Shown one piece after another: positions 33,328-41,501 of a DNA stretch of 64,000 nt (the first letter of the stretch is position 1; each line of letters opens with the position of its first letter). Under the pieces are notes generated by a model. It was not told the origin of the DNA and did no database searches. It saw nothing but the letters and a program-made list of their open reading frames with translations. The stretch spans positions 10,666 to 74,665 of the forward strand of contig JAFEBA010000016.1 of NCBI GenBank assembly GCA_018266105.1. Direction: 5' to 3'. Origin of the DNA: a bacterium (GTDB taxonomy: Bacteria > Vulcanimicrobiota > Xenobia > Xenobiales > JADMJV01). A program made the translations under genes and the position numbers.

Positions 33328-34641
33328 GTGAAGTTGCTGATCCTTGCCTACGATTTCCCGCCGCTCAACAGCGGCGGGTGTCATCGACCTTTGAGGTTTG
33401 TCCGCCACCTTCCGGCCTGGGGTATCGATCCATCCGTTTTGTCAGTCTCAAACTACGATGAAGGTCTGGCTCAAGACCCTTCGTTGCTGGCGCAGGTGCC
33501 CCCAACGGTCCAGGTCTGGCGTACACCGCTGCGTCCTCCCCATTTTCTAGAGCGCAAGGTAACCGGTTATTACTTTCGATTGACCGAGCCGCTGGGCTCG
33601 CGCTGGCGAAGCTCGGTGGAGGCGACGGTGCGTCAACTTTTCTCCGAGTACCGTTGGGATGCTTTGTTGGTGACCTGCCCTCCCTTTAGTCTCTTGAGTC
33701 TGGCCAACGACCTGGCTCGACGCTACAAGCTTCCCCTGATTGTGGACATGCGGGACGGATGGTCTCAGTGGTGTTTGACCCCTTGGGCCTCGCCTTTTCA
33801 CTATTGGGCTAACCTTTGGTTGGAGAGAAAGTATCTGAGCGCGGCCAGGGCAATCCTGGTTCCGACTTATCAGGTCGGACGTGACTTGGAGCGCCAGCAC
33901 GGCAGGCGGTTGGCTGGCCGCTGGCACTACGTGCCCAACGGCTTCGATGAAGACCTTGCGGCCAGCCTTCAGCCCGCCGGGTTTGCATCTCGCTCCCCCG
34001 TCGTAGTTGGTTATGTCGGTAGTTTTTACTTTAACCCTTATTCACATCGCCTGATTTATCAGCCCTGGTATCGCAAGAAGCCGCATCAGTTTTTTCAGTA
34101 TGTGCCACGCAGGGAGGACTGGTCTTATCGCAGTCCGTTATACTTCTTTCGCAGTCTAGCCGAACTTTTTCGTCGTCAACCTGAGCGGCGCAGTCAGGTT
34201 TTAGTGAGGATTGCTGGCCGTCAACCGGAGGCCATTCGCCAGATGGCCGAAGAGCTGGGTGTCGCCGACCGGGTGGAGTGGGTCGGTTTTCTAAAGAAGT
34301 CCGAAGTGAGCCTGTTCTACCAGCAATGCGACTATCTTCTCTCGACTTCGGTCAAGGTAGAGAAGGGCGAAGATTACTGCATCGGGGGAAAGACTTACGA
34401 GTACTTCGCGGCTGGGCGCCCGATCTTGGGATTCGTCACCCCTGGCGCTCAGCGAGAGGTGCTTGAGGGTTCCGGACTGGCTGAGCTCTTTGATCCCGAC
34501 CAGACTCAAGAGAATGCGTTGCGCTTGGCCGCTCTGCTGGATGGCGAGAAGGTTTATCAGCCGAGAGCGGAATATCTGCGCCAGTTTGACCCGTCCGTCA
34601 CGGTTGGTTCGGTGGCGCGCATCCTTCAGCACTCCATCTAG
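33328..34641 (+). CDS. Glycosyltransferase family 4-like protein
   Basis: A 437-residue GT-B transferase. The N-terminus LILAYDFPPLNSGGCHRPLR is the acceptor-domain loop of GT4 enzymes similar to WbuB. Next are IVDMRDGWSQWCL, YVPNGFD and VVGYVGSFYFNPYS, and in the donor domain VEWVGFLKKSEVSLFYQQCDYLLSTS and GGKTYEYFAAGRPILGFV in the position of the GT4 Glu pair. A long insertion (about 235-270, with YRKKPHQFFQYVPRREDW) distinguishes it. The GTG start at 33328 is 4 bp after the ligase gene, so the two are coupled. The sugar donor is unknown. Confidence 0.85.
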   Translation: MKLLILAYDFPPLNSGGCHRPLRFVRHLPAWGIDPSVLSVSNYDEGLAQDPSLLAQVPPTVQVWRTPLRPPHFLERKVTGYYFRLTEPLGSRWRSSVEATVRQLFSEYRWDALLVTCPPFSLLSLANDLARRYKLPLIVDMRDGWSQWCLTPWASPFHYWANLWLERKYLSAARAILVPTYQVGRDLERQHGRRLAGRWHYVPNGFDEDLAASLQPAGFASRSPVVVGYVGSFYFNPYSHRLIYQPWYRKKPHQFFQYVPRREDWSYRSPLYFFRSLAELFRRQPERRSQVLVRIAGRQPEAIRQMAEELGVADRVEWVGFLKKSEVSLFYQQCDYLLSTSVKVEKGEDYCIGGKTYEYFAAGRPILGFVTPGAQREVLEGSGLAELFDPDQTQENALRLAALLDGEKVYQPRAEYLRQFDPSVTVGSVARILQHSI

Positions 34642-34747
34642 GGAAGGTAACCGCTGGCGGGTGGAAAATCCCAGCGAGCAGCCCGTCTTGGCGCGGTGGG
34701 TGGAATGACGTATCGGGCTATCTATTTGGAGCTGAGAGGGCAGGTTT

Positions 34748-36400
34748 ATGGCCAAGGTCGCAGTTGTCGGGACTGGCTACTGGGGACAGAATCTCGTAAG
34801 AAACTATCATTCGTTAGGGGCGCTCAAGACGGTTTGTGACGTCAATGTGGCCGCACTGGATTCAGTCCGGTTCGCATACCCGGACGTTCAGGTGACCCCC
34901 GAATATTCTCGAGTATTAGATGACCCTGATATTCAGGGGGTGGTGATTGCCACGCCAGCGGCCATGCACTACAGCTTCGCGCGCGAAGCCCTGGAGCGCG
35001 GTAAAGACGTCTATGTCGAGAAGCCGCTGGCTTTGCAGATGGATCACGCCCAAGAATTGGTCCAGCTGGCTGCCTCGAAGAACCGTCTGCTCATGGTCGG
35101 GCACCTGCTCCATTATCATCCGGCCTTCATACGACTGAAAGAGATCGTTCAGTCGGGTCGACTCGGCAAGCTCCAATACATTTACTCCAACCGTCTCAGC
35201 TTGGGCCGGGTACGACGTGAGGAGAACTCCCTGTGGAGCTTTGCTCCTCACGACATCTCGATGTTGCTCGCTTTGACGCAGGCTATGCCTGAGCGGGTTT
35301 CGGCTTTTGGAGCCAATGTTCTTCAGGAGTCGGTGGCTGACGTCACCAACACCTTCCTGAAGTTCCCGGGAGGCCTGGCGGGTCACATCTTTGTCTCCTG
35401 GCTGCACCCGTTCAAGGAACACAAGCTGGTTGTCGTGGCCGAGAAAGGGATGGCTGTCTTTGAGGATACCCAGCCTTGGGAACGCAAACTCGCCATCTAT
35501 CCTCACTCCGTCAAATGGGAGGGCGGGGTGCCGGTGCCAGAAAAGAGCGCGGCCGAGTATATCGAATTGGAGCGGGAAGAGCCACTGGCCTCCGAGTGCC
35601 GGCACTTCCTGACCTGTCTGGAGAATCGAACTCGGCCCGTCACCGATGGGGAAGAGGGTCTGAGAGTCCTTCGAGTGCTTGAGCTTGCTCAACGCTCTTT
35701 GCAAAATCAATCGATGCCGGAAACTATGAACAACATTGAGAAAACCGACTACTACGCTCACGAAACTGCCTGTGTCGATCAGCCCTGCTCGATCGGGGCG
35801 GGCACCAAGATCTGGCATTTCAGCCACGTTCTTAAGGGTGCCCGCATCGGCAAGGACTGCAGCCTTGGTCAGAACGTCAGCATCGCCAATGACGTGGTGA
35901 TCGGGGACAATGTGAAGATTCAAAACAACGTTTCGGTTTATACCGGAACGATTGTAGAGGACAACGTCTTCCTGGGTCCCTCAGCAGTCTTTACCAACGT
36001 GACCAATCCTCGCTCTGAGGTGGTTCGCCGAGGTCTGTACGAAAAGACTTTGATTCGCCGGGGGGCTTCGATCGGTGCCAATGCCACCGTTGTCTGTGGG
36101 ATTACAGTTGGTCGCTACGCTTTTGTTGCCGCCGGTGCGGTGGTGGCGAAAGACGTTCCTGATTACGCGCTGATGGTCGGAGTGCCGGCCCGCCGCGTGG
36201 CCTGGGTCAGCCGCCACGGACACCGCATGGAGCCTGACCAGCAAGGCCTGATGCGCTGCCCCGAGACTGGTCTGACCTACCGTCTCAAGGACGGCGTGGT
36301 GAGCTGCGTGGAGATTGACGAAGAGGCGCCGTTGCCTGAACAGATGAGGCTGGGCACTCAAACTTACGACTCATTAAAACTGGTGAAGGAAGCGATTTAA
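34748..36400 (+). CDS. wbpB-wbpD: Fused WbpB-like oxidoreductase and WbpD-like N-acetyltransferase
   Basis: A 550-residue fusion. Residues 1-325 are a Gfo/Idh/MocA oxidoreductase (VVGTGYWGQNLVRNY at 6-20, the catalytic EKPLA at 91-95, HLLHYHPAF), as in WbpB/WlbA, which oxidises C3 of UDP-GlcNAcA. Residues about 335-550 are a left-handed beta-helix acetyltransferase (AHETACVDQPCSIGAGTKIWHF, NVSIANDVVIGDNVKIQNNV, VGVPARRVAWVS), as in WbpD/WlbB. These enzymes catalyse steps two and four of UDP-ManNAc(3NAc)A synthesis and are usually separate. The aminotransferase for the middle step starts 1 bp after this stop. ATG 34748 is used. The extra C-terminal zinc-like stretch MRCPETGLTYRL may be family-typical. 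Confidence 0.9.
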   Translation: MAKVAVVGTGYWGQNLVRNYHSLGALKTVCDVNVAALDSVRFAYPDVQVTPEYSRVLDDPDIQGVVIATPAAMHYSFAREALERGKDVYVEKPLALQMDHAQELVQLAASKNRLLMVGHLLHYHPAFIRLKEIVQSGRLGKLQYIYSNRLSLGRVRREENSLWSFAPHDISMLLALTQAMPERVSAFGANVLQESVADVTNTFLKFPGGLAGHIFVSWLHPFKEHKLVVVAEKGMAVFEDTQPWERKLAIYPHSVKWEGGVPVPEKSAAEYIELEREEPLASECRHFLTCLENRTRPVTDGEEGLRVLRVLELAQRSLQNQSMPETMNNIEKTDYYAHETACVDQPCSIGAGTKIWHFSHVLKGARIGKDCSLGQNVSIANDVVIGDNVKIQNNVSVYTGTIVEDNVFLGPSAVFTNVTNPRSEVVRRGLYEKTLIRRGASIGANATVVCGITVGRYAFVAAGAVVAKDVPDYALMVGVPARRVAWVSRHGHRMEPDQQGLMRCPETGLTYRLKDGVVSCVEIDEEAPLPEQMRLGTQTYDSLKLVKEAI

Positions 36401-36401
36401 G

Positions 36402-37532
36402 ATGGAGTTTATTGATCTCGGACGACAGCTGGAGCGAATTCGGGCCGATGTCTCGGCTCGCATGGAAAAGGTGCTGAACCACGGGCAGTTTATTATGGGT
36501 CCCGAAGTGGCCGAACTTGAACGCCAACTGGCCGAGTTCGTGGGTGTGAAGCATTGTGTAACCTGTGGAAACGGCACGGATGCTCTTCAGATGGCTTTAA
36601 TGGCGGCCGGTGTAGGTCCAGGAGATGCGGTCTTCACCACCACCTTCACCTTCATCGCCACCGCCGAGGTCATCACTCTGCTCGGGGCCACTCCTGTTTT
36701 CGTGGATATCGACGAGCGGACTTTCAATATCGATCCGGCCCAGCTTCAACTGGCAGTGGAGAAAACTCGTGCCGAGGGCAGGCTGCGGCCGAAAGCCGTA
36801 ATCCCGGTCGACCTGTTTGGATTGCCGGCGGACTACACCGTGCTGGAGGAGTTTTGCCGACGGGAAGGTCTGTTCTTGTTGGAGGATGCGGCTCAGAGTC
36901 TTGGGTCAAGCCTGCACGGCCGAATGGCCGGGTCTTTTGGAGATTGTGGTTCCACCAGTTTCTTTCCGGCCAAACCCTTGGGTTGCTACGGAGACGGCGG
37001 TGCGCTCTTTACGAACGATGATCAATTGGCCAGCAAACTTCGTTCCATCCGCATTCACGGTAAAGGCACCGACAAGTACGATAACGTCAGGCTTGGTGTC
37101 AACAGTCGCCTGGATACTTTGCAAGCGGCCGTGCTGTTAGCCAAGCTCGCCATTTTCCGCGACGAGATTCGGGCCAGACAAGAAGTGGCCTCCGGCTACT
37201 CAAAGCGTCTGGCTCAAGCCTTCAAGGTGCCCTACGTGCCAGAGGGTGCCGTTTCTGCCTGGGCACAGTACTCGATTGTCGTCGACAACCGCGCTGACTT
37301 GCAGGCCAGCCTGAAGGCCGCCGGCATTCCCACCAATGTTTACTATCCTAAGCCTCTCCATCAGCAAACCGCATACCAGAGCCTGGGTTACCAAAGCGGA
37401 AGCTTCCCTGTTTCCGAGCGGATCGCGGAAACGATTCTGAGTCTGCCGATGCATCCTTACCTTGAGCAGTCTCAAATTGAACTGGTGGCCGAGGCATGCC
37501 TGCAGAGTAAGACTGCCACCCCGCGAGTTTGA
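36402..37532 (+). CDS. wbpE: DegT/DnrJ/EryC1 aminotransferase, WbpE-like
   Basis: A 376-residue PLP-dependent sugar aminotransferase. It has the typical N-terminus FIDLGRQLERI, HGQFIMGPEV, CGNGTDALQMAL, VFTTTFTFIATAEVI, DLFGLPADY, EDAAQSLGSSLHGR and SFFPAKPLGCYGDGGAL, in which the Lys of FPAKPLG forms the PLP aldimine. NVRLGVNSRLDTLQAA is the WbpE/WlbC-type substrate region. It aminates the 3-keto group made by the upstream WbpB half. Its product is then acetylated by the WbpD half. Spacing of 1 bp and the AAGGAAG upstream make it strongly coupled to the fusion gene. Confidence 0.92.
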   Translation: MEFIDLGRQLERIRADVSARMEKVLNHGQFIMGPEVAELERQLAEFVGVKHCVTCGNGTDALQMALMAAGVGPGDAVFTTTFTFIATAEVITLLGATPVFVDIDERTFNIDPAQLQLAVEKTRAEGRLRPKAVIPVDLFGLPADYTVLEEFCRREGLFLLEDAAQSLGSSLHGRMAGSFGDCGSTSFFPAKPLGCYGDGGALFTNDDQLASKLRSIRIHGKGTDKYDNVRLGVNSRLDTLQAAVLLAKLAIFRDEIRARQEVASGYSKRLAQAFKVPYVPEGAVSAWAQYSIVVDNRADLQASLKAAGIPTNVYYPKPLHQQTAYQSLGYQSGSFPVSERIAETILSLPMHPYLEQSQIELVAEACLQSKTATPRV

Positions 37533-37548
37533 GGCCTGTTGCCGGCTG

Positions 37549-38751
37549 GTGAGAGTATTTTATCTGGCCGTTGTGGGCCGTCTGGACAGCTTAGGGATCA
37601 TCAGTAAGATCCGCGGCAAGATCCACTCACTGCGTGAACTGGGCCACGAGGCCACGGCCCTGCTGTTGCTGAATCCCTCTGAACAGTTGCCGGAGCCGTC
37701 CCAGGGCATCGAGTATGTGCATATGAGCCAGGGGAAGGACGATGTCTTCGCTGAGGCCGCAGCCCGTCTAAGATCGCTTCTACAACCCGAGGACCTGGTC
37801 ATCTTGCGTTATCCCATGGCCAGTTCGGCCCTGCACCGCCTGCTCAAAGCCCATCCCGGGCGGATCTGGTTGGAGCACAATACCAAAGAGGTTGAGGAGC
37901 TTTGGAGTAATTTTCGGAAGTATACCTGGCGAGACTGGCTCTGGATGCTTCGCCATCTTGATTTCCGGGATGCTCGCGAGAACCTGCTGGCCCTTCTGAA
38001 CGAATACCGCTGGTGCGCTCGTTGCTTTGCCCTGGCGGCAGGCGGGGTGGGAGTGACGGATGAGATTTCGGATTATGAGATGGCCCGGGTTCCGGCTGGA
38101 GCCTATCGTTGCGCGACCGTGAGCAATGGCATTGATACCCGGAAATTTCAGTTGGCCGCACCGGTTGCCTACAATGGCAGCCAGCTTGTGCTGATCATGG
38201 CTTCCACCACGGCCAATGAGTGGCACGGGATTGACCGCTTCATTCAGGGTATGGCCGACTATAAAGGCTCGGTTCAGCTGCGCCTGCATCTCGTGGGACG
38301 ATTTACGAGCACAGCTCGGAATCTGGTTGAGCGCTATAAACTGAGTGAGCAGGTGACTTTTCATCCCCTTTTGAGCGGTGCCGATTTGAACGGGTTGCTG
38401 GCGGAGGCTCACCTTGGCATTGGGAGCTTGGGGATGCACCGAATTCCCCTGCGCCAGGGCTCGGTGCTTAAGGTCAAAGAGTATATGGCTCTGGGCATGC
38501 CATTCCTGGTGGCTCACGAGGAAATTGACCTGCTGGGTCAGGATGAAATGAGACCCTATTTTTTGCAGCTGCCGGCTGATGAGTCACCTGTTGATTTGAA
38601 ACGAGTTGTGGCTTTTGCTGAAAGCGTCTTCTCTCAGCCCGACTACCGCGGTGCCATTCGGAGTCAGGCCGAACGTCTGGTGGATGTCCGGGTTAAGATG
38701 GCTCAATTGGTCGAGCTGATGAGTTCCCGCTGCGGATCTGGGCCCAGATAA
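37549..38751 (+). CDS. Glycosyltransferase, GT4-like
   Basis: A protein of about 400 residues with a two-domain GT-B look. The start GTG 37549 gives MRVFYLAVVGRLDSLGI; the frame is open upstream into the wbpE end but is not protein-like there. Features include WLEHNTKEVEELW, VGVTDEI and ATVSNGIDTRKF at the domain join, then LHLVGRF and FHPLLSGADLNGLLAEAHLGIGSLGMHR, and finally SVLKVKEYMALGMPFLVAHE, where the Lys-Glu and Gly-Met-Pro pattern corresponds to the GT4 donor site. It follows wbpE by 16 bp and is probably in its operon, so it may use the diacetamido sugar. It overlaps the convergent gene at 38693 by 59 bp. Confidence 0.8.
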   Translation: MRVFYLAVVGRLDSLGIISKIRGKIHSLRELGHEATALLLLNPSEQLPEPSQGIEYVHMSQGKDDVFAEAAARLRSLLQPEDLVILRYPMASSALHRLLKAHPGRIWLEHNTKEVEELWSNFRKYTWRDWLWMLRHLDFRDARENLLALLNEYRWCARCFALAAGGVGVTDEISDYEMARVPAGAYRCATVSNGIDTRKFQLAAPVAYNGSQLVLIMASTTANEWHGIDRFIQGMADYKGSVQLRLHLVGRFTSTARNLVERYKLSEQVTFHPLLSGADLNGLLAEAHLGIGSLGMHRIPLRQGSVLKVKEYMALGMPFLVAHEEIDLLGQDEMRPYFLQLPADESPVDLKRVVAFAESVFSQPDYRGAIRSQAERLVDVRVKMAQLVELMSSRCGSGPR

Positions 38752-39475
38752 AGCCACCCAGGGCCAGTCCAGCAAAGTAAAGATTTAACCACCAGAACAA
38801 GTCGCCCCCTGGATAATCTCTGAGAAACCAGGCCAGCGGCAGAATGCTGACAAAATAACAAAGTCGGAAGATCGGCTTGCGCCGTCCCGGCATCTTCAAG
38901 ATGCCTTTGCTGTCCATATAGGGGAGCAGGCGAAAGCCAGAGTAAAAGGTGAGTGTGCTCAAGAATAAGGCGGGAACGTAACTGGTTCGAAGCAAGAAAA
39001 GCGTTGGAGCAGTGAATCGACAAACCGAAAGCCAGGTAAATGTGATGACCTTGAGCTCGACGGGCAGGGGGAAGTTGTGCAGGCTGAAGACCAGGCTGAG
39101 CATGAGAAAGAATGCTTGCCATTGAGGGTTGTGTTGGAAGCCGAGCAAACCGCTTAAAGCGGCGAAAGACAGCAGCCGGGTGAAGATCATGACCAGCACC
39201 TGCAAGTTGCTAAAGCGCTCGGCTCCCCTTGGCCGTGAGCCTTGCTCAAACCGGGCCGCGTAAAAGTCGTTGCAAATATAGCCGATTTCGTAGATGCTTA
39301 CGAAGGCCAGGTAGACCATGGGTAGACGAGCCAGATCGAACCAGACCGGACCCTGGCCAAAGAAAGCGGCCAGAAGGATTGCGCTCAGCCACTCGAAGGT
39401 GAAGTGGAAGGCAAGGCTACCGCGGCGCAGGCGCGTGTCCCAAAAATACCAAAACGGGCAGAGAGCCTTCAGCAC
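38693..39475 (-). CDS. UbiA-like polytopic membrane protein (degenerate motif)
   Basis: A 260-residue protein with about seven membrane helices. The segment IYEIGYICNDFYAARFE (about 61-77) sits where UbiA-superfamily prenyltransferases carry NDxxDxxxD, but only the Asn-Asp start and a final Glu remain. A second candidate motif is YMDSKGILK. The pair with the HAD phosphatase gene recalls the UbiA plus phosphatase pairing used to make decaprenyl-phosphate sugars in mycobacteria, so transfer of a phosphosugar to a polyprenyl carrier is possible but unproven. The GTG start at 39475 overlaps the HAD stop by 7 bases, so translation is coupled. It overlaps the convergent GT gene by 59 bp. Confidence 0.45.
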   Translation of the reverse strand: MLKALCPFWYFWDTRLRRGSLAFHFTFEWLSAILLAAFFGQGPVWFDLARLPMVYLAFVSIYEIGYICNDFYAARFEQGSRPRGAERFSNLQVLVMIFTRLLSFAALSGLLGFQHNPQWQAFFLMLSLVFSLHNFPLPVELKVITFTWLSVCRFTAPTLFLLRTSYVPALFLSTLTFYSGFRLLPYMDSKGILKMPGRRKPIFRLCYFVSILPLAWFLRDYPGGDLFWWLNLYFAGLALGGFIWAQIRSGNSSARPIEPS

Positions 39476-40152
39476 GATCGGGCCACCTCAATGTAATTGG
39501 CCGTCAGGCTTCCCCAGCGGCGTCTATGTTTGGGCTTGAGCAGCACCACCGTGCGATGAGCGCAGTTTTGACAGAGCTCCAGGTCGCTGAAATTATCTGT
39601 GAAGCAGTGGCGCTCACGGTTTGTCCATTCCGAGCCCAAACGGAGTTGCAGCTCCGCGAGCTTCTTGCCGGTCATGTCGTTCAGTAACCGGCCGGTGTAG
39701 AAGCCATCACTGACTTGAAGGGAGCTGGCAACATAATCGACCTGAAACCGTCGGGCCAGTGCCCGAACGACCGGCTCCAGACTGGCTGAAGCCAGGATGG
39801 TTTGGCCGGTCTCAAGGGACCGGGTGAAGAGAGGGAAGATCTCTTTCTGCACCCTCCTCGCGAGCAGATAGTCGACGTAAGCTTCAGCTTCTCGCTCTAC
39901 CATTTCCACAGGCAGCCCTGAGAGTTGGTGAATCGCCAGGTGTTTACCAAAGTGTTGGCCGGTCAGGCGCTCTAGAATCATCAGGGCGTAGAGACCAGGA
40001 CTGCGTTGATGGAAGAGAAGATTGAGTAGATACCAACGGAGTCGGCTGGTTTTGCGAGATAAATAGAATAGAAACCCGAGCGTGGTATCGTCCCGGAACA
40101 ATGTACCGCAAACATCAAAAATCGCCAGTGGCGGGCGGGAATGGGCTGACAT
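39469..40152 (-). CDS. HAD-IB-type phosphatase with DxC in motif I
   Basis: A protein of about 227 residues in the HAD superfamily, IB/SerB-like. Motif I reads FDVCGTLF: the nucleophile Asp13 is kept, but the usual acid/base Asp two residues later is Cys15. Motif II is LASAS, motif III is the Lys of TGKKLAEL and motif IV is CFTDNFSDLEL. A helical cap (about 35-100) is present. Some HAD proteins of polysaccharide clusters carry DVCxT motifs, so the change may be a subfamily trait. ATG 40152 gives a compact start; a GTG at 40236 would add 28 basic residues without homology. It is coupled to the UbiA-like gene. The expected substrate would be a phosphorylated lipid-linked or sugar intermediate. 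Confidence 0.75.
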   Translation of the reverse strand: MSAHSRPPLAIFDVCGTLFRDDTTLGFLFYLSRKTSRLRWYLLNLLFHQRSPGLYALMILERLTGQHFGKHLAIHQLSGLPVEMVEREAEAYVDYLLARRVQKEIFPLFTRSLETGQTILASASLEPVVRALARRFQVDYVASSLQVSDGFYTGRLLNDMTGKKLAELQLRLGSEWTNRERHCFTDNFSDLELCQNCAHRTVVLLKPKHRRRWGSLTANYIEVARSC

Positions 40153-40289
40153 CCAGGCACCAGCCTTCACTTTGTATTCAGGCCCGTCCTGCTTCAAGGC
40201 TCGATCGCAGGAAGTTTGGCCAGCGACTCTAATCACGATCGTGGCGCCGTTTGGCGTCGACTTCGAGACGGGTATCTCTTCTTCGGTCT

Positions 40290-41501
40290 ATGGGGCACTT
40301 TAGCGCGCTGTTAGTGGTGATTCTGAGCTTCCTGTTGGTCTATCTCTGGCCCAGGATTCAGCGCGATCCTTCTCTGTTGCTGGCCTGCTGGCTGACCATC
40401 GCCGCCCACTCGGCGGCCGCCTTCATCAACGCTTTTATCACCCCCCTGACGGCCGGTTGGGGTGACCTCTATGTGTTTCACGAGATCGGCATCGGCCATA
40501 TGAACAAGTGGCAGCCGTACGGCTACTTTTTGCGTTGGATGTACGGAATTTTCGGCGCCTCGTTCTGGTTTGGCGAGCAGTTGTCGGTGCTCTGTTTTTC
40601 CATCAGTCTGATTGTTCTGGTTGAGATTCAAGCGCGCCTGGGAATGGAGAAGCACGCCCTGAAATCGGTCCTGCTCTATGGGCTCTTACCTGGACCGCTG
40701 GCCCACTGTTCGGTCACTATGCGCGAATCCTATCAGGCTTTGGGCTTTCTGACCTCGATGTGGGTTTTGATTTGCATCCGCCAGGATGGGATTTCTTTGC
40801 GGGTGATGATTCCAATGCTGGTTGCACTCGGCACGATGGTCTTCATGCATCAATCTTTGGCCGTTTATGCTCTGGCTATCTTTACCTGTGGGTTGCCCTG
40901 GGCCCTGGGCGGAGCGCAGCGTTTAGGTGGCCTGGCGGCGGTGCTTCTCGTTTTGGGCCTGCCTTTGATGCTGCCGGCCATGTCCAGCATGCTCAAGGAT
41001 GACTCGGCCACTCTGCGAGCCGCCGACGAGGGGCGGTTGCTTGAATATGTGGCCAGCTACCGTGACAACGTAAACAACGCCCGCTCGGATTACGGTCTGG
41101 AGATCGAGACTGATTCAGTGGCTGGTTTTGTCGTCACCAGCGGGATGGTGGCCGTGATGTACTTTTTGGCTCCACTTCCCTGGCAGATCTCCAGCACTCT
41201 TGATTACTACGCCTTCTTTGAAGTGGTGCTGCGGCTGTTTCTCCTGGCCGGTTTTGTCTACAGCTACAAGCGCGCCAATAAAGAGCAGCGCTCGTGCATG
41301 ACCATGCTCTTTGTGTTCACGATGCTGTTGGAGTTTATGTGGGCCATGGGCACCACCAATTGGGGAACAGCCTTGCGCCATCATGTCCCCGCCTTCGGCG
41401 GATTTGTGATTTTAGGCGGGGCGCTGTTGGATAGCTTTTCGTTGGATCCAGAGCAGTCCCGTCTCGAGCAGCGGCGGCTTCGACGTCGCATGGCCACGTG
41501 A
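40290..41501 (+). CDS. Polytopic membrane protein, candidate polysaccharide polymerase (Wzy-like)
   Basis: A protein of about 403 residues with ten or so predicted membrane helices and no recognised soluble domain. A conserved-looking cytoplasmic or periplasmic loop reads CSVTMRESYQALGFLTS, resembling the Arg-Glu patch of EpsG/Wzy-type polymerases, and another loop has NNARSDYGLEIETDS. Sequence divergence is typical for Wzy, so the call rests on topology and place: it starts a plus-strand block of a chain-length protein, a tyrosine kinase and two further co-polymerase-like proteins. ATG 40290 is chosen; TTG 40251 would add a basic leader. The stop overlaps the next start (GTGA). Confidence 0.55.
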   Translation: MGHFSALLVVILSFLLVYLWPRIQRDPSLLLACWLTIAAHSAAAFINAFITPLTAGWGDLYVFHEIGIGHMNKWQPYGYFLRWMYGIFGASFWFGEQLSVLCFSISLIVLVEIQARLGMEKHALKSVLLYGLLPGPLAHCSVTMRESYQALGFLTSMWVLICIRQDGISLRVMIPMLVALGTMVFMHQSLAVYALAIFTCGLPWALGGAQRLGGLAAVLLVLGLPLMLPAMSSMLKDDSATLRAADEGRLLEYVASYRDNVNNARSDYGLEIETDSVAGFVVTSGMVAVMYFLAPLPWQISSTLDYYAFFEVVLRLFLLAGFVYSYKRANKEQRSCMTMLFVFTMLLEFMWAMGTTNWGTALRHHVPAFGGFVILGGALLDSFSLDPEQSRLEQRRLRRRMAT

